DNA of 64,000 nucleotides from Ulota crispa (taxonomy: Eukaryota; Streptophyta; Bryopsida; Orthotrichales; Orthotrichaceae), in assembly GCA_963920765.1 (NCBI GenBank), contig OY987251.1, positions 7,939,219 through 8,003,218 of the forward strand, read 5' to 3'. Positions within the stretch are counted from its first letter, which is position 1; every line of letters starts with the position of its first letter. Both the position numbers and the translations under genes were made by a program. The notes under the pieces were generated by a model. That model was not told where the DNA came from, searched no databases, and saw nothing but the letters and a program-made list of their open reading frames with translations. Shown piece by piece: positions 1 through 10,535 of this stretch.

Positions 1-1017
1 ATCAAATACACAAATAGCAGAGTCAAAAAAAAGCTACGCATAATTTGGAGTGACTGGAAACAGGGTTTTCTTTTTGGGCAATTTAAGGCCCAATTGCCTC
101 AAAACAAAAAAGGTGAGCTTCAAGCCTATAGAAAAAAAAGGACAAAAGAATTCAAAAAATGCCAGATCGCAATAATGAAAATTGCATTGCAGCCTAGGCT
201 TTCATAAAATTCTTATCAAACTGAGAATTGATGCCATCATTTTATGATGAGGCATATCCAAAAGCATTGTCAAAAAAGCTGATTATGTTAGCTTCTCCTT
301 AATTTCATTATTTATAGCCATGATGCTGCAAAAATCCATGCATAGGGGCCACCTTCAACTCCAACCAAAAATAGGGATGGAGCCAACAGGCTACAAACCA
401 TTTTCAAAGAATGCCACACAGCCATTGGTCACAAAACCAAAAAAAAAACCCTGCCTAGAAAGGATGAACAAAAACAACAGCAACAAAGCAGATTTCTCTA
501 CAGAAACTTGGGCCAACCAATGCTAGGATCCTAATCCAGATTTGATACGATAAAAACGGTACAAAAGAACAGAGGTCACCCTAATCCTAATCTCAGAGCG
601 CACTACCAGTTCAACGCTAAGATCAAACCCCGCCAGGGAAAACGAACATCTGTGCCATTACTTAGAATCCTTGATTTCTACACTTTGCTCATCCATCACT
701 GGTTGAGTAACTCCCAATAACGCCTGCATCCAATAGACGTTACGTAACGGCACAAAAAATCCTACACATGTCACATCATGCGGAAAGCAGACGCAATAAG
801 CACAACAGAGTAAATGTAAGCACCAAACGTAAATCATGTCAAATTCTCACTTTTCGATGACCTCTTTATCGCGTTTTTTGATTTTATCTTAGGATCACGA
901 CGTTGTTTCAGTTTCCTCTTTCGTGTTGAAGAGATTCCCTCTTGTCATCCTGCAAGTGCTACTAATAACCAACAGAGACAGTCGTACCAAACTCCACTCC
1001 TTTCGAAAAAAAAAGTA
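1..1017. other. Gene-free stretch at the left edge
   Basis: I see no convincing coding exon here. The open frames are short, lysine- and asparagine-rich, and lack plausible splice context. The sequence is AT-rich with A-runs. It ends at the left end of the MITE at 1018. Confidence 0.5.
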
Positions 1018-1433
1018 CTCCCCCTCTGTCCCTCTAAAAACGTCCATATCAGACACATTTCTTGTAACACTAAAAAGCTACCTTTTACAGATTTCAAACA
1101 TTGAAAAAGCGTTTGCCCTGTTCAATGATCTCATGGGGCGGGGGCAAGTTAAGCGATTAGGGAGCATTCCTCTGGCCTTGCCCATATGAGGTACCCTTGT
1201 TGCTACTCATCTTTAAATCATCAAATAGTGAGGAGCTAACAACATGCACAAATTTGGTACTTTTTGCATGGAATTTGGGTGCCTAAAGGACGACATCAAA
1301 ACTGGAGAATTTACATATATTTGGTAGATGGTATATTGATTCTAGAATGCATGTGTCACTAGCACAAAGACTAAAAACACAGTTAATACTTTGCAAGGAA
1401 GCTTTTTGGACGTTTTTAGAGGGACAGAAGGAG
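1018..1433. mobile_element. TA-flanked MITE, Stowaway/mariner-like
   Basis: The ends form a terminal inverted repeat: CTCCCCCTCTGTCCCTCTA on the left and the complement of TAGAGGGACAGAAGGAG on the right. Each end is flanked by the dinucleotide TA. The CTCCCTCTGTCCC start and TA target site are typical of Stowaway (Tc1/mariner) MITEs. There is no coding capacity. A second copy in the opposite orientation lies at 50510-50928 and shares internal sequence such as the stretch around TGGAATTTGGGTGCC. Confidence 0.8.
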
Positions 1434-1846
1434 TAACTTCAACTACCAGCAACTCAATTAAGATAAAATTTTGACCCCTGAACCCTAACCGGGATTAAAT
1501 GTAAGAGACGTGCACCGTAGTATAGCAATAGAGACACTGACTACCAAATTAAGCCTGGTTCTACTACACAGCTTAATCGAGATAGGTCGGAAAAGAAACC
1601 CGACTTCACACGTGCACTACTTCAGCATCGCAAGCAGTTATTAATCTTGGAAAAAGGGACGCTTCACTCCATAACGGCAAAAAAAACAAGGTCAGTTCAT
1701 GGCTCTGAATCTGAGGTGGTGAATGAGGTACCAAACCGATCTAGCTCTTGCTACTGAAAAAAAGACCTGCCTCTCTCTGCGTTCCTCCGTAGAACACACC
1801 TGCTAACATGCTGCCTGACCCATACGTCACCAAAGACATCCCCTCT

Positions 1847-2782
1847 CAGAATCCAGCACTAAGTTTTGCAGCGGCAATTCAAACTCCTTAAGTTAAATCA
1901 TACTAAAACTCTCTCTTAATCCGAGACTGCAAAACCCTAGGTAACATTTCACAGGACGAATTCAACTTCTCTCCAAATCAAATCAAGTCCAAAAACCTCT
2001 TGCTCGTACGTTTCCTTCTGCTTGACACAACAATACATGAGGAGAATTACGAAACACAATTAACTCTCTGCCGTAGATGGTCCAATAGCCTGCAGCTACT
2101 AATCACTCACTAATCAACCTCGAGGACATCCTGAATCACTGACGGTATCGCTGCGTAAAAAACGAACTACGAAATAAATTGCTCGCATAATCGTTCTCCG
2201 AACAGACCTGCCTTTCACTTTCAGAATCCAGCATTAAGTTATGCAGCGGCAATTCAGACTCCTTAAATCATACTAAAACTCTCTCCCAATCCGAGACTAC
2301 GAAACCCTAGATAACATTTCACAGGACGAATTCAACTTCTGTCCAAATCAAAGCAAGCTCAATACCTCTTCCTCGTACGTTCCTTCTGCTTGATACAACA
2401 ATACATGAGGAGAACTACGAAACACAATTAATCCTCTGCCGTAGCTGGTCCAATAGCAGCGGCACTTCAGACTCCTAGCTTAAGTCGTACTAAAACTCTC
2501 TCTTAATCCGAGACTGCGAAACCCTAGATAACATTTCACAGGACGAATTCAACGTCTCTCCAAACAAAATCAGGTTCAAATACCTCGTCCTCGTACGTTC
2601 CTCCTGCTTGACACAACAATACATGCGGAGCACTATTCTCTGCCGTAGCTGGTTCAATAGCCACAGACAGACTGCAGCTACTAATCACTCACTAATTACC
2701 CTCGAGGACATCCGGAACAACTGATGGATCGCTGCGTAAAACCGAACTACGAAATAAATTGCTCGCACAAGCGTTCTCCGAT
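1847..2782. repeat. Three diverged direct repeats of about 240-370 bp
   Basis: The block starting near AGAATCCAGCA (1847) recurs near 2222, and a third copy lacking that first segment starts near 2455. Shared landmarks are ATTTCACAGGACGAATTCAAC, CTCGTACGTT, ACAACAATACATG and TCTGCCGTAG. The middle copy is shorter. Copies one and three both end with GAACTACGAAATAAATTGCTCGCA. The repeats carry plant leader-like words (ACCCTAG) and could belong to the 5' region of a gene left of the window on the minus strand, but no exon supports that. Confidence 0.75.
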
Positions 2783-4071
2783 GCAAAGAAAACTCAAAAA
2801 ATAATTCGAAAACTTGTGGCTCCAGTGTCGCAGGAGAAACAGGCATTTCAAGTTTCGATTTTCAGAGAGAGTCTTTTACCTTACCTTGTGATGGTATTCC
2901 TTGAAAAAACTACAGCTTCCGAAATACGCTTCAGCTTCCGCAATTCTTCTCCGAAAAACCTGAGAATTGTGTCAGAATCCGACTGGAACTGGAACTCCAG
3001 TTTCTATCCGACGTTTTCGTCACGCAAGCAGCACGCGAGTCCGATTTCTCCATAGCTTTAGTTCAAGCGTCGGAGTTCTCTGCCGTAGCGAGAGAATTAG
3101 GGTTTCGTGGAAAGGAACTGGACTTAACTCGGGAGCATTGCTCGTGGATGTGAGACATCTTGCTCTCGTAGATGAAAATTTATATCGTTTAATCTTCTAA
3201 CGAAGACATCCATCCAGTTTATATCCATGGTACCGCGTGACTCATGCTTTGTTTGCAAATTTTGAGAGTCAGTAAAGTAGGCAAGGTAGACATGCCCATT
3301 CCCGACCATTGAACCTAATGTAGTTCAAATGTGCTCAAGGTGAACATTTGGATTTTCAAATCTTGGCACATTATAGATCTCTTATTTTTTGTGTACAAAT
3401 GATAAAACATGTGTCTAGATTTGAGGATTCAAATGCTTGTCATGTGCACATTTGAACAATATTAAATCCAAAGGTTGGGAATAGATATGTCCTACCTTAG
3501 CTTGAAAATTGACACTTTAAGGGTTGAAAAATTATTGTGTAATTTTCAAACAAAGAGAAATGGAGGTCAAAGATAACACAATTTTTTCATATTTTTTGAA
3601 GCATGACTCACAATAGTCATAACTTGAAGTCATAGAATTATGAATGACTCACAACAATCATAACTCAAAGTCATAAAATGCCCATTATTTTGTAGTGATT
3701 TTCATATATTAAATAGAATACAAAATAAAATTTTCAATATAGGTATTCAAATTGTAACTATGTGATACTATTAGAGAGATTGGAGATTTGATACTACATA
3801 AGCACAGATGCCATATTACAAAGGCGTTGTGATTTTAGTAGTATGATAGTGGTCTATGAAATTTAATAACTAAATTCAAATAGCGTAACCCACGGAGGAT
3901 CCACCACCAAGTTGTTACAAGGTTGTGGTCAAACCCTTACTGGGAAAACAAAGGCGCACTACATGCCACATTTTCAAAATAAGAGTAAATTATGATACAA
4001 AAGACTTGTAGTGTAAAATACATTTTTATTGACCTTACATTTTCTAATTCTCAGATTCAAATAAAAGTTTG
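2783..4071. other. No gene seen; leader-like GC-richer patch then AT-rich DNA
   Basis: Around 2960-3170 the sequence is less AT-rich and includes TTAGGGTTTCG, on the minus strand the CGAAACCCTAA word common in plant 5' leaders. It may be the promoter or leader of a leftward gene outside the window. From about 3300 on there is only AT-rich sequence with no credible exon. Confidence 0.35.
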
Positions 4072-4734
4072 CCCCGATTAGACAAAATTCACTCAAGTTA
4101 GTGTGAAGAGATCCCACACTATTCAAAGCTTGCACTAATTGAAATAAGGGAAATTTTCATGAATACCCCTAAAGTTTGCAATATTTACATAGTTGCCCTA
4201 GTTTTTTCAGAAATTACGCAAATACTCTTAGACCAAAAAATTTAGGCAGTTGTTTTGTTGTGCATGCCATTTCTCTTCTTCCTTTGAGCGTACGTTGCTT
4301 CTTTTTTGTTTCATTACATTTAATTCCCTTCTTCAACATTGGTCATGAAGGAAGAACAAGCACAACAAATAAATGCCTAAAAATTATGGTCCAAGAGTAG
4401 TTGTGCAATTTCTGAAAAGCAAGGTTATCTATGTATATATTGTAACTTCCAGGAATCCATGCAATCATACTATTAAAATCACAATGACCTCTGTAATATC
4501 ACATATCCAATCTTTTGTGACATTATCACATAGATGCAATTTGAAGACCTACTGAAATTTTTACTTTGCACTCCCTAACATATGAAAATCCTAATAAAAT
4601 TTTAAAGGTGAATGCGTAGCAAAGCAAATGCCAACTACTAGTTTTCCCTAAAATTTTGCCTTGATTAGACAAAATTCACCCAAATTAGTGTAAAGAGATC
4701 TCACACTACTAAAAGCTTGCACTAATAGAATTAA
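4072..4734. repeat. About 75-bp direct repeats bracketing a nested element
   Basis: The segment 4072-4146 (GATTAGACAAAATTCACTC ... GCTTGCACTAATTGAA) recurs at 4655-4734 with a few differences. Between them lie the hairpin MITE at 4148-4462 and a segment (about 4465-4650) whose inverted copy is at 51095-51370. The arrangement may be a composite insertion or a local duplication. Confidence 0.6.
4148..4462. mobile_element. Hairpin MITE, family with GGGAAATTTTCATG ends
   Basis: The left arm starts GGGAAATTTTCATGAATACCC and runs through TTTGCAATATTTAC and GTTGTTTTGTTGTGCATGCC. The right arm is its rough complement, ending GTAACTTCCAGGAATCCATG. Related copies are at 12738-13168 and 36323-36639; the last is the cleanest. 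This copy's right end is decayed, so its boundary is approximate. No protein is encoded. Confidence 0.6.
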
Positions 4735-5383
4735 ACTTGCGAACTAATAATACCTGACTTAGGGCCTCCTTCTATGCTCACCTGGTGGCCTGTCAAATGA
4801 TAATCGATCAGATGGAATTCTTGTTTTTGTGGAGCCCGATCCACCCGATTATCGATGGAATATTTTTAGTTTGGCCGGCACCGGGTGAGCATGGAGGGAG
4901 GCCCTTATTTGAAGCACGCACACATATGGATATGGACGATTCTATCCACTTCCCCTCCTTCCCAGCATTCATCCCCAAACTGCATGCCCCCGACCAATCA
5001 ATAACCAACTAAATCCAGCTGAGCTGGCCCACCCGGGCCTTTCCCGAGCCAAAAGCGGAGACAATCTCAATCGAAGCAAGAAAGTCCCGCCTCAATTGGG
5101 CCACGTCGACAGTTTCCACCCAGGTTACACCAATACTCCACTGCCACGTGTACTTCTCCTCCCTTTCGACATCCAAAGCTTCGACATGCCCAGCTCCCCT
5201 GCTTCAGGCGCTTCCCAGTCACAGAATTCGCAGGGGCACCCTGTGGCACTCCCTCCATCGCTTACAACGATGCATACTTCTAAAAATTCCATACCACTAC
5301 TTCACCAGTTTCTTCTCCAGACAATGCCTCAGCTCCGAAACATTCTACAGAAAATTTAAGCTGAAGCTCGCCGAGAGATTTCG
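4735..5383 (+). promoter_or_regulatory. Probable promoter region of the CLT-type transporter gene
   Basis: This GC-richer stretch lies directly upstream of the transporter's leader. It holds a G-box core CACGTG at 5145-5150, a CCAAT word near 5129 and an ACGT core near 5103. G-boxes are bound by bZIP and bHLH factors in plants. The transcription start is not determinable from sequence, and the short open frames here look like chance. Confidence 0.4.
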
Positions 5384-5757
5384 TCTCATTTCAAGCTACA
5401 GGAGTTTCGACTCCGGCGGAATTCGGAAGCAATTGTGTAGCATTCATAGATTTGTGCAGAGATCTTTGCAGAGATTTTTGTAGAGATTTTTGCGGTGGAT
5501 TTGCCATAGAGAGAGATCGTCTCATTTCAAGCTGCAGGAATTTCGACTCTGGCGGAATTCTGAAGCAGTTGTGTAGCATTCACAGATTCTTGCAGAGATT
5601 TTTGCAGAGATTTTTATTGTGAATTTGCCATAGCGAGAGAGAGAGAGAGTTCAAGCTGCAGCAATTCGACTCCGGCGGAATTCGGAAGCAATTTTGTAGC
5701 TTACACAGATTCTTGCCGAGGTTTTTATGGTAGATTTGCCATAGAGAGAGAGAGGGT
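5384..5757 (+). repeat. Triplicated ~130-bp 5' leader segment
   Basis: Three tandem units start near 5384, 5517 and 5649. Each carries TCAAGCT(A/G)CAG, TTCGACTC(C/T)GGCGGAATTC, a TTGTGTAGC-like word, CAGAG(A/G)TTTTTG-like words, and ends GATTTGCCATAG(A/C)GAGAGAG. The last unit stops three bases before the ATG at 5761. The sequence is CT/GA-rich like a plant leader and contains no upstream ATG in a strong context. Confidence 0.8.
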
Positions 5758-5760
5758 TTC

Positions 5761-8700
5761 ATGATGGCTGTGTGTGCACTTCCGCAATTGACACTCTCGC
5801 GTGGCGTCGCCCGTGGATTTGATCAATCACGGGCGCCTCCTCCTCCGCAAAACTTCACGCTCCGAGCTCGGCCATTACCGCAGCAGCTGTGGCGATCTCA
5901 GGGTTTGTGTTCACGTTTTCGAAATCTCATCGATGTTCGGAGACCGCGGAGGACGAGGAAGTTCGTCGTCGTGGAAGCGGCGACGAGTTCGTCTGACAAA
6001 GGGAGTGGGAGTGAAGACGACGACGGCAATCGTGTGTCAATTCTCGGCAGTGATGTTCCGAAGGACCAAGTGCAAGTCGGGCTGACAGCAGCGGCGACGA
6101 TTCTGTTCTCCGTGTCGAACCGAGTGTTGTACAAAATGGCGCTCATTCCGTTGAAGGATTATCCGTTCTTTCTGGCGCAGGCGTTGACGTTCGGGTATGT
6201 GGTTGTGTATTCGTCGTTTCTGCTCGTTCGGTATCGGTCGGGGATTGTGACTCGGGAGATGCTGGCGTTGCCGAAGAAGCCGTTCGTTGCGCTTGGCGCG
6301 TTGGAAGCGCTGGGGCTTGCGGCGGGGATGGCTGCCGCGGCGAATCTCTCCGGCGCTGCCATTCCTATCTTGACTCAGGTCTTTCTTCGTCTTCTCCCGC
6401 AAACCCTAATTTCTTGAACGGAATTGTCTCGTGTTCTTGCAGATTTTGCTTGTACCTGAAATCATCTTCTCCCTAAGGTAGTCGGCTCTAAAAGCGACCG
6501 TTTAACCCCTGAACGACCTGAAGACTCTTTCCGGCCGTATGCCTATACGTGTACAATCCTATATTCTAGAGTACTTGTGTGTTGGGTGGGATTAGTTTTG
6601 GAAATGTGACAGTGTTTGGCTAGAGTTTACGCATGGGAGAGAGATTCTAAGAGTTTAGTGACCTGTCGTAATGCCAACTTACAATTACACTCTCGCAGAC
6701 CCGGAGCCCAAAGGCCGTTTAGGGGTTAACCCTTAACCCGTGAACGGCCTATTGGCCATCTCTGGCCGTATGTATGGCCGTATATATAGCCGTATTTGAG
6801 TTGCTATGAGGGCTTTCCAAAAAAAATTATGCACCCACCATCGTACAACCCTTCAATATGTATGGTTGTAACACTTAATTTCTAGCTAATTCAAAGTTTT
6901 GAATATTGATTGCGATTGTATTTGGTACCGTATCTCTAGAGCCCAAGGGCCCTTCAAGGGTTAAATGACCATAGGCATAGTATGTATATATACGCTGTCA
7001 TATAATTGGCATTTGCTACCAACAAGAAGTTTTAATTTTGAGATCTCAAGTAACTCACTAGAATCGCTTTGATCTATTTTTCAACTTCTTTGTTGATCTC
7101 AAATGGTGTGAATCAATTCCAAATACAAGAAAAACACCTTGTATTCTGTTGGTTGCAGCGGCACTTTCAAAAGTGTAGGGCTAAGCCTACCTAACTCATC
7201 AATGATAGTAATAATAGATATTTGAAGGAACATGTCACCCCTTCCTAGATAAGGAAAGCATTTACTTTGCTTGTGCCTGAAATCATGTGTCCCTAAGGTA
7301 GTTGGCTCTAAAAGCGATTATTGAAGCCTACCTACATCAATGATAGTAATGGATATTTGAAGGAACATGTCACTTATTCCTTTTTAGATAGGGAATGCAT
7401 TTAGAACATGATTGCTTTTAGAGGAGACTACCTTGCCTAAGGTTCGCTTCACACTATGGTCAACCAAGTTGAGAGGATGTGGATTGAGTGGCCAAATTTT
7501 GTTGAGAGGTTAAAGAAATGGATCAAAAATATATAATAAAATATTGTTCATGAAACCTTTGGCTGCTTTTAGTGTGAAGCCTCCAAAGGAATTTGCATGG
7601 CCTCTTAATTTGAATGAACATAGTGTGAAGCCTCCCAAGGCCAAGCCCAAGTACCAAATTTGTAACATTTTTATCAGACCTTCCAAATCTAATGGTCAAG
7701 ACCTTGTTGGTTTATTATTACCTTATGAAAAAAATTGACAAAGGCACCACATTTTTGTGTTGATAATATTTTGAAACTCAATAAAACCTAACTAAGTTGC
7801 TATTCTTAGTAGTTTGATTTTTGAAATACTCCTTCTCAAGGCTAGTTTTGGCATCAAAAATCTGATTTTAAAAAGGATTGATTATTTTTCTATTCAAGAT
7901 TTTGTACAAAGATGTACATTGCAATTTTGACCTTTTTAATGTTGAGATCCCTTGAAAATAAGCCTCTAGTACACTAGATTTTGGAGAAAAAACTACACTA
8001 GAAATCGACTTAAAAACAAAAGTATCGAACCTCAAACGAATTCAAACCCTTCCAGGAAGCTTTTGCTTATGCTCAACCATCGCTCCTCAACGAAACGTCT
8101 TTAAACGTCGAGGTTGCTCTAGAAAGTGATAACAGTCTGGAGCATCGTTCTTCTTAGAGTCTAGTTATTGAAGAAAGCTTGATGTCATTAGGGGTAGTTA
8201 CACCTTCTTCTTCACCCCATTCTTAATTTTCAGAGAATGGAGGGTTGTGGCAATCTTTCCTTGATTTTTGGAGACCCCAGTTTTTGAAGATCGAGAAGTT
8301 TTCTATTCAATCTTCACAAGAGAAGAATAGGGTGAAGAAATCTTCACATGCTAGCTAACTTTTTACTTGTGTTTGTCTCATTTTTACCCTTTACTATTTC
8401 TCCACATTTTAGACATTCTCTTGCTTTCACAGTAGCTCCTCCTACTTTATCCATTCCTTACTCTCCATTCTTCACCACCTACAAAAGGGGAGTCATACCT
8501 TCTTCCATAGAGAAGTACTCCCATTGACTCCTTTTTTCACTACTAAACTTCTCATTCTTCATAAAAGTCTCAATCTCATATAAGGTGTGTGACTACCCCT
8601 AATTGTGCCATGGTGCTATAAGAACCAATTCAAACTAGAAGTGAACGCTCTACTAAACGAAATGCTTTATCCAATGTTTATGTCCTCCTTCATTTGGTAG

Positions 8701-10168
8701 GAAACCGCCATGTCATCATTAATTTTGTTCTTAAGAGCTTTACAACATGAACCAAGGAGTTAGCTCTCCCCTTTTCTTTCTCCAACTAGGCCTAGTTGTC
8801 ATCATCAAGACGCTACTAATTATGCCTTTCTACTTCACTTGGCACTTGACTTGTGCACAGTAACTAACTGCAAAATAATACTCCTTCAAAGCTCTCCTTC
8901 AAAGCTCTCCTTTGATGCGCACTACAATTAGATGCATTCATTACCATTTCGATTGAATCCTTCTTCTTTTTTTCTTATCACCTCCATCTTACTAATACAA
9001 GTCCTACCTACATGGTGAGGTTGTTCTCACGACATGAATTGACCTAGCCCTGTGGACCAAATGCTTTGTCCAATGTTTTGTCCATGTTCATTTGGTAGGA
9101 ATTGCTAGTGAACGAAATGCTGAATTGAACATCCTATTGAACAAAACTCTTTGTTCAGTGTCTTGTCCACTTTCATTTGGTAGGAAACTGCCATGTCTAT
9201 CATTAATTTGTTCTTAAGAGTTTACAACCTAACCTTACTGTGCAACAATTACGCCTTTCTACTTCACTTAGCACCGGGTCATGCAAATAAACCAGTCATA
9301 AAATATATTGCTCCAATTAGATGCGTTTGATTACTGTTTCTATGGGGTCCCTTTTTTATTCTTGTCACCTCCATCTTACGAATACAAGTCCTATCTACAT
9401 GGTGAGGCTGCTCTCACGACATGAAACTGACTGCAACCTTGTGGATGTTTTTGTACGCAGACCTACCTAGTATGGCAACTCCTCCTCTCCGCAACAATCC
9501 TCAAGAAGCAATACTCCTTCGGACAAATCCTCGGCTGCCTACTAGTAACAGCAGGAGTGATAGTAGTAGTAACAAGCGGCTCTGGAGGCGACGTCAAAGC
9601 AGTGGGAGACTCCGGTCTCTTCTGGCCACTGATAATGATAGGCTCCACAGCCTTCTCAGCAGGGGCATCCATCATCAAGGAGTTCGTGTTCCGAGACGCA
9701 AAGACTCGTCTAAAAAACAACCAGTCCGTGGACATCTTCGTGGTGAACACGTTCGGTTCCACAGCTCAAGCACTGTTTGTTCTTTTACTACTCCCACTCC
9801 TGTCCAGTTTGAAAGGCATCCCGTTCCAACAACTCCCAGGGTATTTCAAAGAGGGTGCTGCGTGTTTTGTCAATCTTGGTGGGGGGTGTGAAGGTGCTCC
9901 TGTGGTGCCTGCTATTTATGTTGCTGTGAACCTGGCGTTTAACATTGCTAGTTTGAGTTTGTTGAAGCAGTCGTCTGCTGTGGTGTCTTCGTTGTGTACC
10001 ACTCTTGCTGTGCCGTTGTCGATTTGGGCGTTTACTTTCCCGTTGCCGTTGGTTGGGCATCCGTCGAGCTTGCCTCCGGGGTTGTTCATGGGGGCTGGTA
10101 TTCTTGTTGCTGGGTTGGCTTTTTATAACTTTTCCGGGGAGAAGCAGCAGAAGGAGATGAAGAAGTGA
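5761..10168 (+). CDS. CLT: Plastid thiol transporter, CRT-like (CLT) family
   Basis: Two exons, 5761-6378 and 9461-10168, join in phase 0 (CAG|GT ... GCAG|AC) to give about 441 residues. The first 70 or so residues are Ser/Arg-rich with no acidic residues, as in a chloroplast transit peptide. The rest is a string of hydrophobic segments, about ten predicted spans. Family landmarks visible are SNRVLYKMALIPLKDYPFF, GAAIPILTQ joined to TYLVWQLLLSATILKKQYS, and the late KQSSAVVSSLCTTLAVPLSI. Plant CLTs, relatives of the malaria chloroquine-resistance transporter, are known to move glutathione and gamma-glutamylcysteine across the plastid envelope. The substrate here is inferred from the family. 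Two adjacent ATGs open the frame; the first is used here. The 3.1-kb intron is full of repeats, and repeats also sit in the leader and after the stop. Confidence 0.92.
6506..6725. mobile_element. TTAA-bounded short element in the CLT intron (first of a pair)
   Basis: TTAA at 6502-6505 is followed by CCCCTGAACGACC. The right end reads GGCCGTTTAGGGG followed by TTAA at 6726-6729. The ends are imperfect inverted repeats beginning CCCC, and the target site is TTAA, as in piggyBac-type elements. No protein is encoded. The next element starts a few bases on. Confidence 0.6.
6737..6960. mobile_element. TTAA-bounded short element in the CLT intron (second of a pair)
   Basis: It begins CCCGTGAACGGCC after TTAA at 6733-6736 and ends GGGCCCTTCAAGGG before TTAA at 6961-6964. 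It is nearly the same size as its neighbour and is rich in GGCCGTAT words. The flanking sequence at about 6975-7135 is related to 56575-56730. Confidence 0.55.
6965..8649. repeat. CLT intron interior with small duplicated segments
   Basis: The 50-bp stretch at about 6440-6500 (TGCTTGTACCTGAAATCAT ... GGCTCTAAAAGCGA) recurs at about 7262-7320. An inverted relative (GCTTTTAGAGGAGACTACC) lies at about 7405-7440. The segment near 6975-7135, with GGCATTTGCTACCAACAAG, is related to 56575-56730. No exon is visible. Confidence 0.5.
8650..9432. repeat. Tandem ~390-bp duplication abutting the CLT 3' splice site
   Basis: The unit runs from AACGAAATGC/CCAAATGCTTTGTCCAATG through TTCATTTGGTAGGAA and TAATTTGTTCTTAAGAG to CATGGTGAGG(T/C)TG(T/C)TCTCACG. 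The first copy is about 8650-9050 and the second about 9050-9432. The second ends just before the exon 2 acceptor (exon from 9461), and it contains a small internal repeat of its own. Confidence 0.7.
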
Positions 10169-10535
10169 GCGAGTGGGGTGGAAAGAAATGAGAGATGGGG
10201 TGGAAAGATTGGCTAGAATCGGAGGAAAGGTAGCAGAAGGAGCTGAAGAAGTGAGTATTGGTTTGGAAAGAAATCAGTGCTGGTTTGGAAAGAAATCAGT
10301 GGTGGGGTGGAAAGAAACGAGTACTGGTTTGGAAAGATTGGCTAGAATCGGGGGAGAAGCAGCAAAAGGAGCTGAAGGAATGAGTACGGGGTGGAAAGAA
10401 ATGAGTGCTGGGGTGGAAAGAAATGAGTACTGGCTTGGAAACAAGAAATGAGTACTGGGGTGGAAAGATTGGCTAGAATCGGGGGAGAAGCAGTAGAAGG
10501 AGCTGAAGGAGCTAAAGGAGTGAGGACTGGTTTGG
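10135..10535 (+). repeat. Minisatellite-like array just after the CLT stop codon
   Basis: Short units built from GGGGTGGAAAGAAATGAGT, AAAGATTGGCTAGAATCG and GGGGGAGAAGCAGCAAAAGG repeat across about 360 bp after the stop at 10166-10168. The last codons of the gene (from about 10135, GGGGAGAAGCAGCAGAAGG) match one of the units, so the array seems to have grown from the end of the coding sequence. It is probably in the 3' UTR. Confidence 0.75.

Noticed and set aside
4785-5360. Overlapping open frames on both strands before the CLT gene
   Set aside because: They lie in a GC-richer promoter region, overlap each other and show no family features.
5801-6402. Long alternative frames on both strands inside CLT exon 1
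   Set aside because: Shadows of the transporter frame, which alone has transit peptide, membrane spans and family motifs.
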